DNA of 64,000 nucleotides from Halocatena marina (GTDB taxonomy: Archaea; Halobacteriota; Halobacteria; Halobacteriales; Haloarculaceae): positions 3,348,001-3,412,000 of the forward strand of contig NZ_JALLPK010000001.1 of the NCBI RefSeq assembly GCF_023276375.1. Reading direction: 5' to 3'. Below the pieces are notes generated by a model. It made no database searches. It was not told where the DNA came from and saw only the letters and a list, made by a program, of their open reading frames with translations. A program made the position numbers and the translations under genes. Of the stretch, positions 54,086 to 63,492 are shown in pieces (within the stretch, counting starts at the first letter, position 1; every line of letters begins with the position of its first letter).

Positions 54086-54850
54086 TCAGGAGGGGATCGT
54101 TTCGCGATACTGGTCCGCATTATCGTGGAAACAATCACCGACGACAACCGCATCAGCACCGGCTGCGAGGATTTCCTCGGTCTGTTGCTTGCTCCGAATA
54201 CCGCCACCGTACAACAACACCGTATCGTTCAGGTACTCGGCCGCTGCTTCAACGTCTTCAGGTCCACCATAGGTTCCTGAGTATTCGATATAGAACAGTG
54301 GGAAGCCATAGAACGCCTCTGTTGCAAGCGCAGCACCAGCGACTTGATCGGGGGTGTACAGCGTATCGACACCCGAAACGCCCGCTGCTTTCGAATCCGG
54401 GTTCTGAATGACGTATCCCTCTCCGATGATTTTCTCCGTCATTTCGACGACGAGATCTCGTCCCTTAGAAGCGATCAAGTCGCCAAGCAGCGGCACATCT
54501 GATCCGAGCAACTCCGTTGGTTTGCTGGCAACGCCAGTAAATAGATCGACGTGCTTTTCGACGAAATGCTCCCGATCTCCATTGTATACAGCGGGGATCG
54601 CAATGAAATCGACTGCTTCGATTGTCTCAAACGAAACGTGACGATCACGATATGGCTCTTGAAATACGGGAATTTCAGAGGATTGTGCTCGAATCTGCTC
54701 TATGACAGCCAGCGTATTCTCGCTCGTCACCCCATCGGAGCCACCAACGATAATCAGATCTGTCTGTTCGATGATCCCCATATCCTCGGGGAGGTCTTTC
54801 GCTGGATCAACCTTCGTGATGTGGTCAATCCCATGCCAATCGAGGTTCAT
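54086..54850 (-). CDS. Geranylgeranylglyceryl phosphate synthase
   Basis: This TIM-barrel enzyme (254 residues) joins sn-glycerol-1-phosphate and geranylgeranyl diphosphate, the first ether bond of archaeal lipids. Family marks are DHITKVDPAKDLPED at the start, the IVGGSDGVTSEN strand, PVFQEPYRDRHVSF, the phosphate-binding FYIEYSGTYGGPEDV and YGGGIRSKQQTEEI, and VVGDCFHDN at the end. The start MNLDWHGIDHI at 54850 is chosen; a frame continuing far upstream is an artefact of the region opposite leuS. It stands between two leuS genes. Confidence 0.9.
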   Translation of the reverse strand: MNLDWHGIDHITKVDPAKDLPEDMGIIEQTDLIIVGGSDGVTSENTLAVIEQIRAQSSEIPVFQEPYRDRHVSFETIEAVDFIAIPAVYNGDREHFVEKHVDLFTGVASKPTELLGSDVPLLGDLIASKGRDLVVEMTEKIIGEGYVIQNPDSKAAGVSGVDTLYTPDQVAGAALATEAFYGFPLFYIEYSGTYGGPEDVEAAAEYLNDTVLLYGGGIRSKQQTEEILAAGADAVVVGDCFHDNADQYRETIPS

Positions 54851-55024
54851 GACACCAGACTTTGAGACAAAGGAGTAATAATCATATGGATTGCAAAGTG
54901 TCATCTCCATCGCTGTCTCAGCCACCGAGTTGACAGACGAGGAGACTCTCACGCACAATTGTCGGACGGAACAGACGAAACCGAGATGTACACTGCTTTT
55001 ACTCTCTCCCCTCCTTCGTAGCCC

Positions 55025-57865
55025 ATGACCGACTACGATCCCCACGCCATTGAGTCGAAATGGCGAGATCGGTGGAGTGAAGCGGGGAGTTACGAACCCG
55101 AACCGGACGAGGAAGAAGAACCGACGTTCATCACCGTCCCGTATCCGTATCCAAGTGGTGGAATGCACATCGGTCACGCCCGCACGTACACCGTCCCCGA
55201 CGTGTACGCTCGTTACCGACGGTTGCAGGGCGATTCCGTCCTCTTTCCTATCGCGTGGCACGTCACTGGAACACCAATCGTCGGAGCTGTCGAGCGGCTG
55301 AAAAAGGGCGAGGAACAACAGCTCGACGTTCTACAGAACACTTACGACGTACCGAGAGAGACCCTCAAAGACTTAGAAACCCCGATGGGCTTTGCCCGGT
55401 ACTTCATCGAGGAGCATTACAAGAAGAACATGAAGTCGCTGGGGCTGTCGATTGACTGGCGTCGTGAGTTCACCACCAACGACGAGCGCTACCAGCGATT
55501 CATCACGTGGCAGTACGAAACGCTAAACAATCGAGAGCTACTCGAAAAAGGTCTCCATCCCGTCAAGTACTGCTTGGAGCAGGAAAACGCCGTCACAACC
55601 CACGACATCTTGGAAGGTGAAGAGGCGGAGTTTCAGGAATACTCGCTGATCAAGTTCGAGTGGGATGAGACGGTTGTTCCAATGGCGACGCTCCGTCCCG
55701 AAACCGTCCGTGGCGTGACGAACGCCTACATCGATCCCGACGCTGCGTACGTCGAGGCACTGGTCGACGGCGAGGAGTGGATTGTCTCTGCGGAGGCCAC
55801 AGAAAAGCTCGATCATCAGTCTCGTTCGATCGAGATCGTCGAGGAATTCACGGGAGAGAAGCTCGTGGGCGAGCACGTCACGAACCCAGTCACGGGCGAG
55901 TCAGTACTCATATTGCCTGCGGGGTTTGTCGATTCAGACAACGCGACAGGTATCGTGATGAGCGTTCCTGCCCACAGTCCCGACGACTGGGTTGCTCTGA
56001 GAGAAGCCAAAGCCGACGAGGACCGTCTGCGCGAGTATGGCATCGATTCCGAGGAAGTGCAAGCAATCGAAGCCCGTCCAATCGCCGACGTCGATGAGTA
56101 CGGTGAAATTCCGGCGAAAGACGCTGTCGAGGACCATGGCATTGAATCGTCGGACGATCCAAAGCTGAAGGCGGTCACACAAGAGCTGTACAACCGCGAG
56201 TTCCACACGGGACGACTGAAGGAAATGTACGGCGAGTACGCTGGTGCAGTCATCAACGAGGTGCGCGAGGAACTCAAAGCAGACTACCAGCGTGAGGGTG
56301 ACTTCGATTCGATGTACGACTTCGCGGAGATGGTCATCTCACGCGCGGGTGGGAAAGTCATCGTCGCCGAACAAGACACGTGGTTCCTCCGGTACAACGA
56401 CGCGGATTGGAAGGAAAAAGCCCATCAGGCAGTCGCGGACTTGACGGCGATCCCCGAAAACACAAGAGAGCAGTACACTCACACCATCGACTGGTTACAA
56501 GAGTGGCCGTGCATCCGAAACTACGGACTCGGGACACCGCTCCCGATGGACGAGGATTTCATCATCGAACCGCTTTCGGATTCGACTATCTACATGGCCT
56601 ACTACACCATCGCGCACCGCCTGCGCGATGTCCCAGTCGAACAGCTCACCCACGAGTTCTTTGACACCTTATTCTACGGTCCAGAAGCAGTCCCAGAACC
56701 TGACGAGACGGCACTCGCGCTCCGCGAGGAATGGGACTACTGGTACCCGGTCGATGTCCGTTGTTCTGGGAACGACCTCATCTCGAATCATCTGACGTTC
56801 TACCTCTTTCACCACGCGGAGCTGTTTGAACAAGCGAACTGGCCACAGGGAATCACCATCATGGGCATGGGACTGCTCGAAGGACAGGCAATGTCCTCTT
56901 CGAAGGGACACGTCGTTCTCCCGAGCGAAGCCATCGAGAAGTACGGTGCGGATACAGTGCGGTTCTTCCTGCTCAACAGCGCAGAGCCGTGGCAGGATTA
57001 CGACTGGCGAGACGATCTCGTCGGAGACACCCGAGATCAGCTCGAACGGTTCTACAATCGTGCGCGCGAGATTATCGAAACGGATGCGCCTGAAACCGTC
57101 GAGCAAACAGATCTCGAACACATCGATCGCTGGCTGCTCTCGAAGCTCCAACGAACGATCGAAACGGCGACCGACGCGATGGAGGAGTTCGAGACACGTA
57201 AGGCGAGCCAAGCCGCCTTTTATGGCTTTGAAGAGGACCTACGGTGGTATCGACGGCGGACCGACAGCGACCGACCCGGCGCGCGCTGGACGCTCCGAAA
57301 GGTTCTCGAAACACGGCTACAGCTACTCTCCCCATTCATCCCGTTCCTCACGAACGAACTCCACGAGCAGCTGACCGGTGAATCGACGACCGACTGGCCC
57401 GACGTGGATCCAGCGTTCATCGAACAGACAACCGAAGTCGAAGAAACACTGATAGAACAGCTCACAGAGGACATTCACGATATCGTTGACGTTACCGGGA
57501 CGGACCCAGATCGAATCGCGGTCTACACGGCAGCCGACTGGAAGCAGGACGTGTTCGAACAGGTGCGGGAAACCGGCCCCAACGTCGGGCAGGTGATGAG
57601 TGCGGTAATGCAACAGCCCGAGTTGCGTGCGCGCGGCAACGAAGTGAATCAACTCGTACAGGATCTTATTGAACACGTTCGCGCGCGCGATGAAGCAACT
57701 CTCGAGGCGATGGAACGCCTCGACGAACAGGCAGTGTACGAAGACGCACGTGAGTTCTACGCACGCGAATTCGACGCCGACGTCGCTGTCGAAAACGAGG
57801 ACGAGACAGATAACGAACGAGCCGAAGACGCGCTCCCGTTCCGTCCCGCAATCCATCTCAGCTGA
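55025..57865 (+). CDS. leuS: Leucyl-tRNA synthetase, archaeal type
   Basis: This 946-residue enzyme has the archaeal/eukaryotic-type HIGH region VPYPYPSGGMHIGHARTYT, with FPIAWHVTGTPIVGAVERL after it, KMSKS as MSSSKGH, and CP1 editing residues ATLRPETVRG and SVPAHSPDDW. The C-terminal part (about 780-946) has the archaeal tRNA-binding layout and ends RPAIHLS. It is divergent from GGGP synthase. It is probably the ancestral LeuRS; the bacterial-type copy at 51184 would then be acquired. Confidence 0.92.
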   Translation: MTDYDPHAIESKWRDRWSEAGSYEPEPDEEEEPTFITVPYPYPSGGMHIGHARTYTVPDVYARYRRLQGDSVLFPIAWHVTGTPIVGAVERLKKGEEQQLDVLQNTYDVPRETLKDLETPMGFARYFIEEHYKKNMKSLGLSIDWRREFTTNDERYQRFITWQYETLNNRELLEKGLHPVKYCLEQENAVTTHDILEGEEAEFQEYSLIKFEWDETVVPMATLRPETVRGVTNAYIDPDAAYVEALVDGEEWIVSAEATEKLDHQSRSIEIVEEFTGEKLVGEHVTNPVTGESVLILPAGFVDSDNATGIVMSVPAHSPDDWVALREAKADEDRLREYGIDSEEVQAIEARPIADVDEYGEIPAKDAVEDHGIESSDDPKLKAVTQELYNREFHTGRLKEMYGEYAGAVINEVREELKADYQREGDFDSMYDFAEMVISRAGGKVIVAEQDTWFLRYNDADWKEKAHQAVADLTAIPENTREQYTHTIDWLQEWPCIRNYGLGTPLPMDEDFIIEPLSDSTIYMAYYTIAHRLRDVPVEQLTHEFFDTLFYGPEAVPEPDETALALREEWDYWYPVDVRCSGNDLISNHLTFYLFHHAELFEQANWPQGITIMGMGLLEGQAMSSSKGHVVLPSEAIEKYGADTVRFFLLNSAEPWQDYDWRDDLVGDTRDQLERFYNRAREIIETDAPETVEQTDLEHIDRWLLSKLQRTIETATDAMEEFETRKASQAAFYGFEEDLRWYRRRTDSDRPGARWTLRKVLETRLQLLSPFIPFLTNELHEQLTGESTTDWPDVDPAFIEQTTEVEETLIEQLTEDIHDIVDVTGTDPDRIAVYTAADWKQDVFEQVRETGPNVGQVMSAVMQQPELRARGNEVNQLVQDLIEHVRARDEATLEAMERLDEQAVYEDAREFYAREFDADVAVENEDETDNERAEDALPFRPAIHLS

Positions 57866-57934
57866 AGAGATTCAGACGAGAGATAGCGCGTGATCCGCGC
57901 AGAACGTTTTATTCCTTGCTTACCTACTACAAAT

Positions 57935-58144
57935 ATGAGCTCGAACGATGAGGGTGCAATACAGGAAGCAATGCGGACAGTAACGCCGGAGTATTTCGGT
58001 CGTCCGGACCGAGAGATGAACACGATTGGGTGGGGTGTCTTCCTCGGGTTGGTCGTTCTACTCCTTCCGATGCTCCCGTTCATGATTATCGTCTGGGTCA
58101 TCGCCCGGCTCACCGGTCACACAGAGCGCCGAATGCGAGCTTGA
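57935..58144 (+). CDS. Small membrane protein (DUF7535-like)
   Basis: This 69-residue protein has a polar N-terminus with TVTPEYFGRPDREMNTIGWG and a long membrane segment (about 33-60) followed by a basic tail HTERRMRA. It matches the small haloarchaeal proteins I recall as DUF7535. The ATG at 57935 (MSSNDEGAIQEAMRT) is preferred over a GTG 15 codons upstream. It follows the archaeal leuS by 69 bases. Confidence 0.65.
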   Translation: MSSNDEGAIQEAMRTVTPEYFGRPDREMNTIGWGVFLGLVVLLLPMLPFMIIVWVIARLTGHTERRMRA

Positions 58145-58167
58145 ACCAGCGTCACGTCGTGAAAACG

Positions 58168-59163
58168 CTACTGCACGTCGGACTCGACGAGATCGAACGG
58201 CGATCCATTATTGTTCTCTGTTGCGTGTTCGTAGACCACGTGTGCAGTAGCGACATCCTGAATTGCGAGACCAGTGCTGTCGAACACTGAGATGCCTGTC
58301 TCAGCGGTGCGTCCATTTGTCTTTCCGACGACGATCTCACCGAGGGCAGCGTGAATGTCCTCTCTGGTCAGGACACCCTCTTTCCACGGAACGTTTATCT
58401 CCCCAGAGTGGGTCGTCTGTTCGAAATCGTCGATGACGAGCGTCGAATCGAGAAGAAGCTGATCCGTGAGCTCATGTTTCCCTTCTGCATCCGCACCCAT
58501 CGCATTGATGTGGGTGTGCTCGCTCACCATTTTTCGCTCGACGATCGGATCTTCGACGGGTGTGACCGTCGAAAGAACATCACAGGCAGCAGCGTCAGCG
58601 ACTGAGCCCGGGTGGACTTCGAACGCATCACTAAACCGCTCGATGAACCGCGCAACGCGCTCTTCGTCGAGGTCGCTGACAACGACCTTCTCGATGGGCC
58701 TCACTTCAGCGATGGCTTCGAGTTGCGTGTACGACTGAACGCCTGCACCGATGATACCGAGACTGGTCGCGTCTTCGATGGCGAGTGCATCAGTTGCGAC
58801 GGCAGCCGCTGCGCCCGTCCGAAGGCGAGTCAGGGCAGTCCCATCCATGATCGCAAGCGGGAAGGCGTTCTTTGGATCCGAGTAGATCATTGTCCCCAGC
58901 ACGGTGGGAAGATCGTACTGCTCGACGTTGTCGAGGTGAACGTTGACCCACTTGATCCCGGCGGCGTCCCACTCGCCGGCGTCGAGATAGGCCGGCATCG
59001 AGCGGAAGTCGCCGTTGTACCGCTCTAAATCGATGTACGATTTCGCAGGCATCTGTGCATCACCGCGCTCGTAGGCGGCAAACGCATCCGAAACGGCCCC
59101 AATGACGTCCGGCATTTTCGCGTTCGTCTCGACAGCATCGTGGTTCAACAGCAGCGTCTGCAT
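58168..59163 (-). CDS. Archaeal alanine dehydrogenase / ornithine cyclodeaminase family
   Basis: This 331-residue NAD(P)-dependent enzyme has the substrate loop MPAKSYIDLERYNGDFRSMP, IKWVNVHLDNVEQYDLPTV with the conserved Lys, TALTRLRTGAAAAVATD and the Rossmann motif LGIIGAGVQSYTQLEAI (about 133-149). The family includes archaeal alanine dehydrogenase and ornithine cyclodeaminase, which cannot be told apart safely here. It is convergent with the DUF7535 gene. Confidence 0.87.
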   Translation of the reverse strand: MQTLLLNHDAVETNAKMPDVIGAVSDAFAAYERGDAQMPAKSYIDLERYNGDFRSMPAYLDAGEWDAAGIKWVNVHLDNVEQYDLPTVLGTMIYSDPKNAFPLAIMDGTALTRLRTGAAAAVATDALAIEDATSLGIIGAGVQSYTQLEAIAEVRPIEKVVVSDLDEERVARFIERFSDAFEVHPGSVADAAACDVLSTVTPVEDPIVERKMVSEHTHINAMGADAEGKHELTDQLLLDSTLVIDDFEQTTHSGEINVPWKEGVLTREDIHAALGEIVVGKTNGRTAETGISVFDSTGLAIQDVATAHVVYEHATENNNGSPFDLVESDVQ

Positions 59164-59339
59164 GACGGCAATTCTTGCGCGAGGGTACTAAACCCATCCG
59201 AACCACCGTCACCCAAACGCTCAGCTCCGTGCAGTTGTCGTTCAAACAGAGCGCTGTCGTCGTATCTGAGCAACAATCCACTGCGAGATGATTTAGTGAG
59301 ACAAAAAAGATTTAACAGAGCTTGAGATGGAATTTAAAT

Positions 59340-60221
59340 GTGCGCTCTCTTCCATCGATCGCGCTTGCCATCCTTCTCGTCATCGCAGGATGCAACAGTC
59401 CTCTTATCGCTGGGAAGGATCCACGTCACATACCGGTGACGCCTGCCGATGTTCCACCGAATTCTGATCGGGGAACGCTCGCACCGGGAGTAACACAGAC
59501 CGATATTGTACGACCAAAATCACTTATCGATGCACACAGAGAGGTTTTGGAGAACAGATCGGTGACCGTCGAACAAACGACCCGCTCAGTTGCAGCCAAT
59601 GGGACGATCTTGACCCAAGTTGCTGGGACAGATCGGTATGGTCCAAATCGAACCAGCTACAATCTCACGACGAACGTTACAGAGACTCGTAGCGTCGATT
59701 CGTCGGGAATCGACCGAATCGCCGAATGGTCCGACGGCGAGACACAGTACCGAATGGTGAAGTGGAACGACACGACGACGTACAGACCCGCGTATCCGAC
59801 GCTACAGATAACTCATCAAATTCATTCTATCCTAAGCATATTCAACAAAACGGATGTTGTTGAGGTGGAGAACGTATCGACAGAGAACGGACTCCATCGA
59901 TATGCCGTACAGGGTAAGCTGTGGTTCCCGAACTCACGGAAAACAAGTGACGAGCGTGCGATGAGAACAACGGGGGACGTATTAGCAGTCATCGACGAGC
60001 GCGGTTTTGTCCGCAAATATCGATCTGAAATCCGATATCAACAAAACAACAGTACGATTCGGATCGTACAGACAATCCACTACTCCAATCTTGGAACCAC
60101 GACTATCGACCGACCGGTGTGGGTAGACACGGCAGTCAACGCGACAGAACCCACGAACGAGAACCGGCACCAGTGGACAATGAAAAACAATACTAGTTCA
60201 AAGACTGCACTGAGTCAATAG
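59340..60221 (+). CDS. Lipoprotein of the DUF7537 type
   Basis: The precursor begins MRSLPSIALAILLVIAGCNS, a signal peptide with a lipobox (VIAGC), so the mature Cys is lipidated and the protein sits on the outer face of the membrane. The 290-residue mature domain is beta-rich with many N-x-S/T sites and the stretch TTRSVAANGTILTQVAGTDRYGP split by polar loops. It resembles haloarchaeal DUF7537 proteins of unknown role. The GTG at 59340 gives a normal signal peptide; a TTG at 59322 is possible. Confidence 0.75.
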   Translation: MRSLPSIALAILLVIAGCNSPLIAGKDPRHIPVTPADVPPNSDRGTLAPGVTQTDIVRPKSLIDAHREVLENRSVTVEQTTRSVAANGTILTQVAGTDRYGPNRTSYNLTTNVTETRSVDSSGIDRIAEWSDGETQYRMVKWNDTTTYRPAYPTLQITHQIHSILSIFNKTDVVEVENVSTENGLHRYAVQGKLWFPNSRKTSDERAMRTTGDVLAVIDERGFVRKYRSEIRYQQNNSTIRIVQTIHYSNLGTTTIDRPVWVDTAVNATEPTNENRHQWTMKNNTSSKTALSQ

Positions 60222-60332
60222 AGTGGATCGATGACCGTTCTCTCAGCGGCAAACTGTAGGTCGCACGTCTGATTTCTGGTCACTCCCGCTACGATAAATG
60301 GATCGAATCGAGTTCTTGTCTGGCGCCGACAG

Positions 60333-62006
60333 TTACATCGCGCCGCCCATGCCACCCATGCCGCCCATGCCACCCATGCCGCCAGGTGCACCACCCGGGC
60401 CACCTGCGTCCTCTCCTCCTTCGGTGGAGAGGTCGCCGGCCGAGATGATGTCGTCAATCTTGAGCACGAGATTGGCGGCTTCGGTTGCACTCGCGAGTGC
60501 CTGTTCTTTCGCGTGAGCGGGTTCGACGATTCCCGCCTCGAACGTGTCCTCGATGCTGCCACCGAAGACGTTCAGTCCTGCGCGAGCGTCGCCGTCCTCG
60601 TGGGCCGAGCGGAGATCGACCAACGTGTCGATGGAGTCGATCCCTGCATTCTCGGCGAGTACACGGGGGATGAGTTCGAGTGAGTCGGCAAACGCCTCAA
60701 CAGCGAGCTGCTCGCGGCCGGAGACACTGTCAGCGTAGTCACGCAGACGGCTTGCGAGCTCGACTTCGATGGCTCCTCCTCCGGCGAGAACGCGTCCGTC
60801 GGCAACGGTCTGGGAGACGACATCGAGCGCGTCAGTGAGACCGCGTTCGAGTTCATCAGCAACGTGCTCGGTCGAACCACGCAGAAGCAGTGTGACGCCG
60901 TGGGACTCCTCTCCCTCGCTCTCGACGTAGAACAGTTCGTCGTCTCCGTCACGTCGGATCGTGGCTGCACCGAGGTCGTCCTCGGTTGCGGTATCGAGAT
61001 CGCTCACGATACGCGCGCCAGTGATCTCTTTGAGGAAGCCGATGTCGGATTTCTTCACGCGGCGAGCCGCGAGAATTCCTTCTTTTGCGAGATAGTGCTG
61101 AGCGAGGTCGTCGATACCCTTCTGGCAGAAGACGACGTTCGCACCGCTGTCGACGATCTGTTCGACTTTCTCCTTGAGACGTGCCTCCTCTTTGTCCAAG
61201 AACTGCTGAAGCTGGTCGGGACTGTCGACACTGAGCTGGGTGTCAACTTCCGCTTCCTCGACTTCGATTGGCTCATCGATGAGCAGGATTTCTGCGTCGT
61301 CGATGTCGGTCTGCATGTCGGGGTGGACCGGATCCTTGCTAATGACAGCGCCGTTGAGTAGCTCAGATTCACCAGCAGAACGGCCGGTCTGGGTCTCGAT
61401 ATTTACGTATTCGAGATCGACGATGGTGTCGTCTTCGGGTCCTTCGACCGACACTGCCCCGATGGCATCAACGATGAGCTGACTGAGTAGCTCTTTGTTG
61501 AGCTCTGCTCCTTTGCCAGTCATCGAGGTTTCAGCGACCTTTCGCAAGAGTTCCTCGTCGTCAGCGTCGACTTCCTCTGCGATGTTGTCGACTTCCGCTC
61601 GTGCCTTCTCGCTGGCCAAATTGAATCCGCGGATCACGGCGGTCGGATGAATGTCTTGCTCGATAAGGTCCTCCGATTGTTTCAGGAGCTCGCCCGCAAT
61701 AGCCACTGCAGTGGTTGTGCCGTCGCCGGCTTCGTCTTCCTGTGTCTCCGCGACCTCGATGATCATCTCCGCAGTCGGGTTGTCGATGTCCATCTCCTGT
61801 AGGATGGTAACACCGTCGTTTGTGACGGTGACGTCGCCCATCGAGGAAACGAGCATCTTGTCCATTCCCTTTGGTCCGAGCGTCGAGCGGACAGCCTCCG
61901 CCACCGCCCGCGCCGCAGAGATATTGTGCGACTGTGCATCGCGGTCTTTGACGCGCTGGGCATCATCACCGAGGATAACCATCGGTTGACCCATTTGCTG
62001 ACTCAT
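60333..62006 (-). CDS. Thermosome subunit (group II chaperonin)
   Basis: This ATP-driven folding chamber subunit has 557 residues. Motifs are [19 protein letters not shown] at the start, the ATP motif [13 protein letters not shown] with [35 protein letters not shown] (catalytic Asp), the apical-domain helical lid [19 protein letters not shown] region and [13 protein letters not shown]. It ends in a Gly-Gly-Met repeat tail typical of haloarchaeal CCTs. It has a TATA box that implies a leaderless transcript. Confidence 0.95.
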   Translation of the reverse strand: MSQQMGQPMVILGDDAQRVKDRDAQSHNISAARAVAEAVRSTLGPKGMDKMLVSSMGDVTVTNDGVTILQEMDIDNPTAEMIIEVAETQEDEAGDGTTTAVAIAGELLKQSEDLIEQDIHPTAVIRGFNLASEKARAEVDNIAEEVDADDEELLRKVAETSMTGKGAELNKELLSQLIVDAIGAVSVEGPEDDTIVDLEYVNIETQTGRSAGESELLNGAVISKDPVHPDMQTDIDDAEILLIDEPIEVEEAEVDTQLSVDSPDQLQQFLDKEEARLKEKVEQIVDSGANVVFCQKGIDDLAQHYLAKEGILAARRVKKSDIGFLKEITGARIVSDLDTATEDDLGAATIRRDGDDELFYVESEGEESHGVTLLLRGSTEHVADELERGLTDALDVVSQTVADGRVLAGGGAIEVELASRLRDYADSVSGREQLAVEAFADSLELIPRVLAENAGIDSIDTLVDLRSAHEDGDARAGLNVFGGSIEDTFEAGIVEPAHAKEQALASATEAANLVLKIDDIISAGDLSTEGGEDAGGPGGAPGGMGGMGGMGGMGGAM

Positions 62007-62032
62007 GATCAATCCAATCGTTGTTTGCGATT

Positions 62033-62042
62033 CTATATAAAA
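62033..62042 (-). promoter_or_regulatory. TATA box of the thermosome gene
   Basis: On the minus strand TTTTATATAG lies 28-36 bases before the ATG at 62006, the spacing expected for a leaderless haloarchaeal transcript. Haloarchaeal chaperonin genes are heat-inducible from such promoters. Confidence 0.65.
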
Positions 62043-62294
62043 GTATGTGGTTCGTGGAGATAGAAGATAACACATACCATACAGCAACAGCAGGACAAAC
62101 CACGTGAGAAAGACGGCTCTCGACGCGTAATCAGCTGGTAGACAAGAGCCGATAGCAGCGAAAGTGAAGCCATCGGACGACGAGATTTATATACATACTC
62201 GTGAATTCTCTGGCCTCTCGTAACGCCAGCCACTGCTCCGAGAAGAGCGCTTGACAATCCACGATCACAGATGCGAGACAACAGTAACAGGAAG

Positions 62295-62375
62295 CGCCGG
62301 GACAGGGATTTGAACCCTGGATCCCAGAGGGAACACGCTTTCCAGGCGTGCGCCTTACCACTCGGCCATCCCGGC
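62295..62375 (-). tRNA. tRNA-Ser (GGA)
   Basis: The minus strand folds as a serine tRNA: acceptor GCCGGGA pairing with TCCCGGC and a G discriminator (the usual Ser identity base), a D arm GGCCGAGTGGTAAGGC, anticodon loop CTGGAAA with anticodon GGA, an extended variable arm with TTCCCTCTGGGA and a T arm AGGGTTCAAATCCCT. CCA is not encoded. No intron is seen. Confidence 0.95.
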
Positions 62376-62398
62376 TTACTCGGTTCTAGCCCGACCTC

Positions 62399-62410
62399 AG
62401 GTTAAGTCCT
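62399..62410 (-). promoter_or_regulatory. TATA-like element of tRNA-Ser
   Basis: The minus strand carries GGACTTAACC about 26-31 bases before the tRNA 5' end, the position of the TATA box in haloarchaeal stable-RNA promoters. Confidence 0.5.
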
Positions 62411-62459
62411 TTCGTTATCCACGGGCAGATCACCGTCCGGTGTCTCACTTAGCCACGAT

Positions 62460-63278
62460 TCACAATGTATCTGTCTGCTCTTCCAACTGACGAATGGTGT
62501 CCGCATCGATCAGTGATGCAGCGTGTTTGTATTCGTTGTATATCTGCTTGGCCCAACCAACCGCTTGATCAGTATCGTTCTGAACGATTCCACTGAGCCC
62601 ATTATCGGCGTAGATAGCCAATACGACAGTATGTGACCTATCTTCCCGTTCGAACAGGGCAATTCCGAACGTCGGTAGTGTTGCAGCCTCGTAGACTGTG
62701 AATAGGTCGATTTTGAGCGCTTCGATAATCCACTCTGAGTACATCGATACCAATCCTTCCAAGATTTGGGATGTGATGATAAACTCAAAATCAAGGTCGC
62801 CCCGCACGACTTGCTCGTAACTGGTTGTCACATACTGATCGTGCATAACCGGCGTGAATCCGCGGACAGAACGAGCTTCAGTTAGCAACTCGAGAATTTG
62901 GCGCGTTGGCTTCTCTGGAAGGTGAGGTTCCGGAAGAACGACATCGGCCCCGTCGAAGATGACATACTCACCGTGCTCTCCCGTCGGAAGCGAAGTCTGC
63001 ATCGCCTGTGCCTGATAAATCGTATCGAGCGTATTCATATACGACGTTCGGAACTCTAACAAGAGAGAACCGAATGCTGTCAAACGGTATCCTTCTGACG
63101 TTCGTTCAATGAGCTCGACTGTCTCAAGATCAGCAACACCTCTATCTACTGTCGATCTGGAAATACCTAGCTCTGAACACAATTCCGGCTTTGTTAGGGA
63201 AACGTCCTGAAGATGTGGAAGCCATTTGTGACGCTTCCGCAACACTTCAGCAACGTCTGCAGAGGACGAAGAAGGCAT
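62460..63278 (-). CDS. Winged-helix regulator with FilR1/DUF1724-like domain
   Basis: This 272-residue protein has an N-terminal winged helix (about 10-85) with the recognition region TKPELCSELGISRSTVDRGV, followed by a C-terminal ligand-sensing domain (about 120-265) like that of the archaeal FilR1/DUF1724 regulators (RGFTPVMHDQYV, LPTFGIALFEREDRSHTVVL). Haloarchaea carry many paralogues and the targets are unknown. It is the first gene upstream of tRNA-Ser on the same strand. Confidence 0.82.
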   Translation of the reverse strand: MPSSSSADVAEVLRKRHKWLPHLQDVSLTKPELCSELGISRSTVDRGVADLETVELIERTSEGYRLTAFGSLLLEFRTSYMNTLDTIYQAQAMQTSLPTGEHGEYVIFDGADVVLPEPHLPEKPTRQILELLTEARSVRGFTPVMHDQYVTTSYEQVVRGDLDFEFIITSQILEGLVSMYSEWIIEALKIDLFTVYEAATLPTFGIALFEREDRSHTVVLAIYADNGLSGIVQNDTDQAVGWAKQIYNEYKHAASLIDADTIRQLEEQTDTL

Positions 63279-63492
63279 AAACGGGAACTCTGGTTAGGCA
63301 ACAAAAAATTTACTGGTACATGACTGCTCATATAAGGTCAATTGTATCAATACTATCTTTTCTATCGTTACATTCTGAACTATCTCATACGTCGAGCCAA
63401 CAAAAGTATACAATAACTGTCAGTCAGTGAGTTTGCTGCTTCGGCGACCCCTACCATTCAAATGATTGAGTTCATATATATTAGCGGATTTG

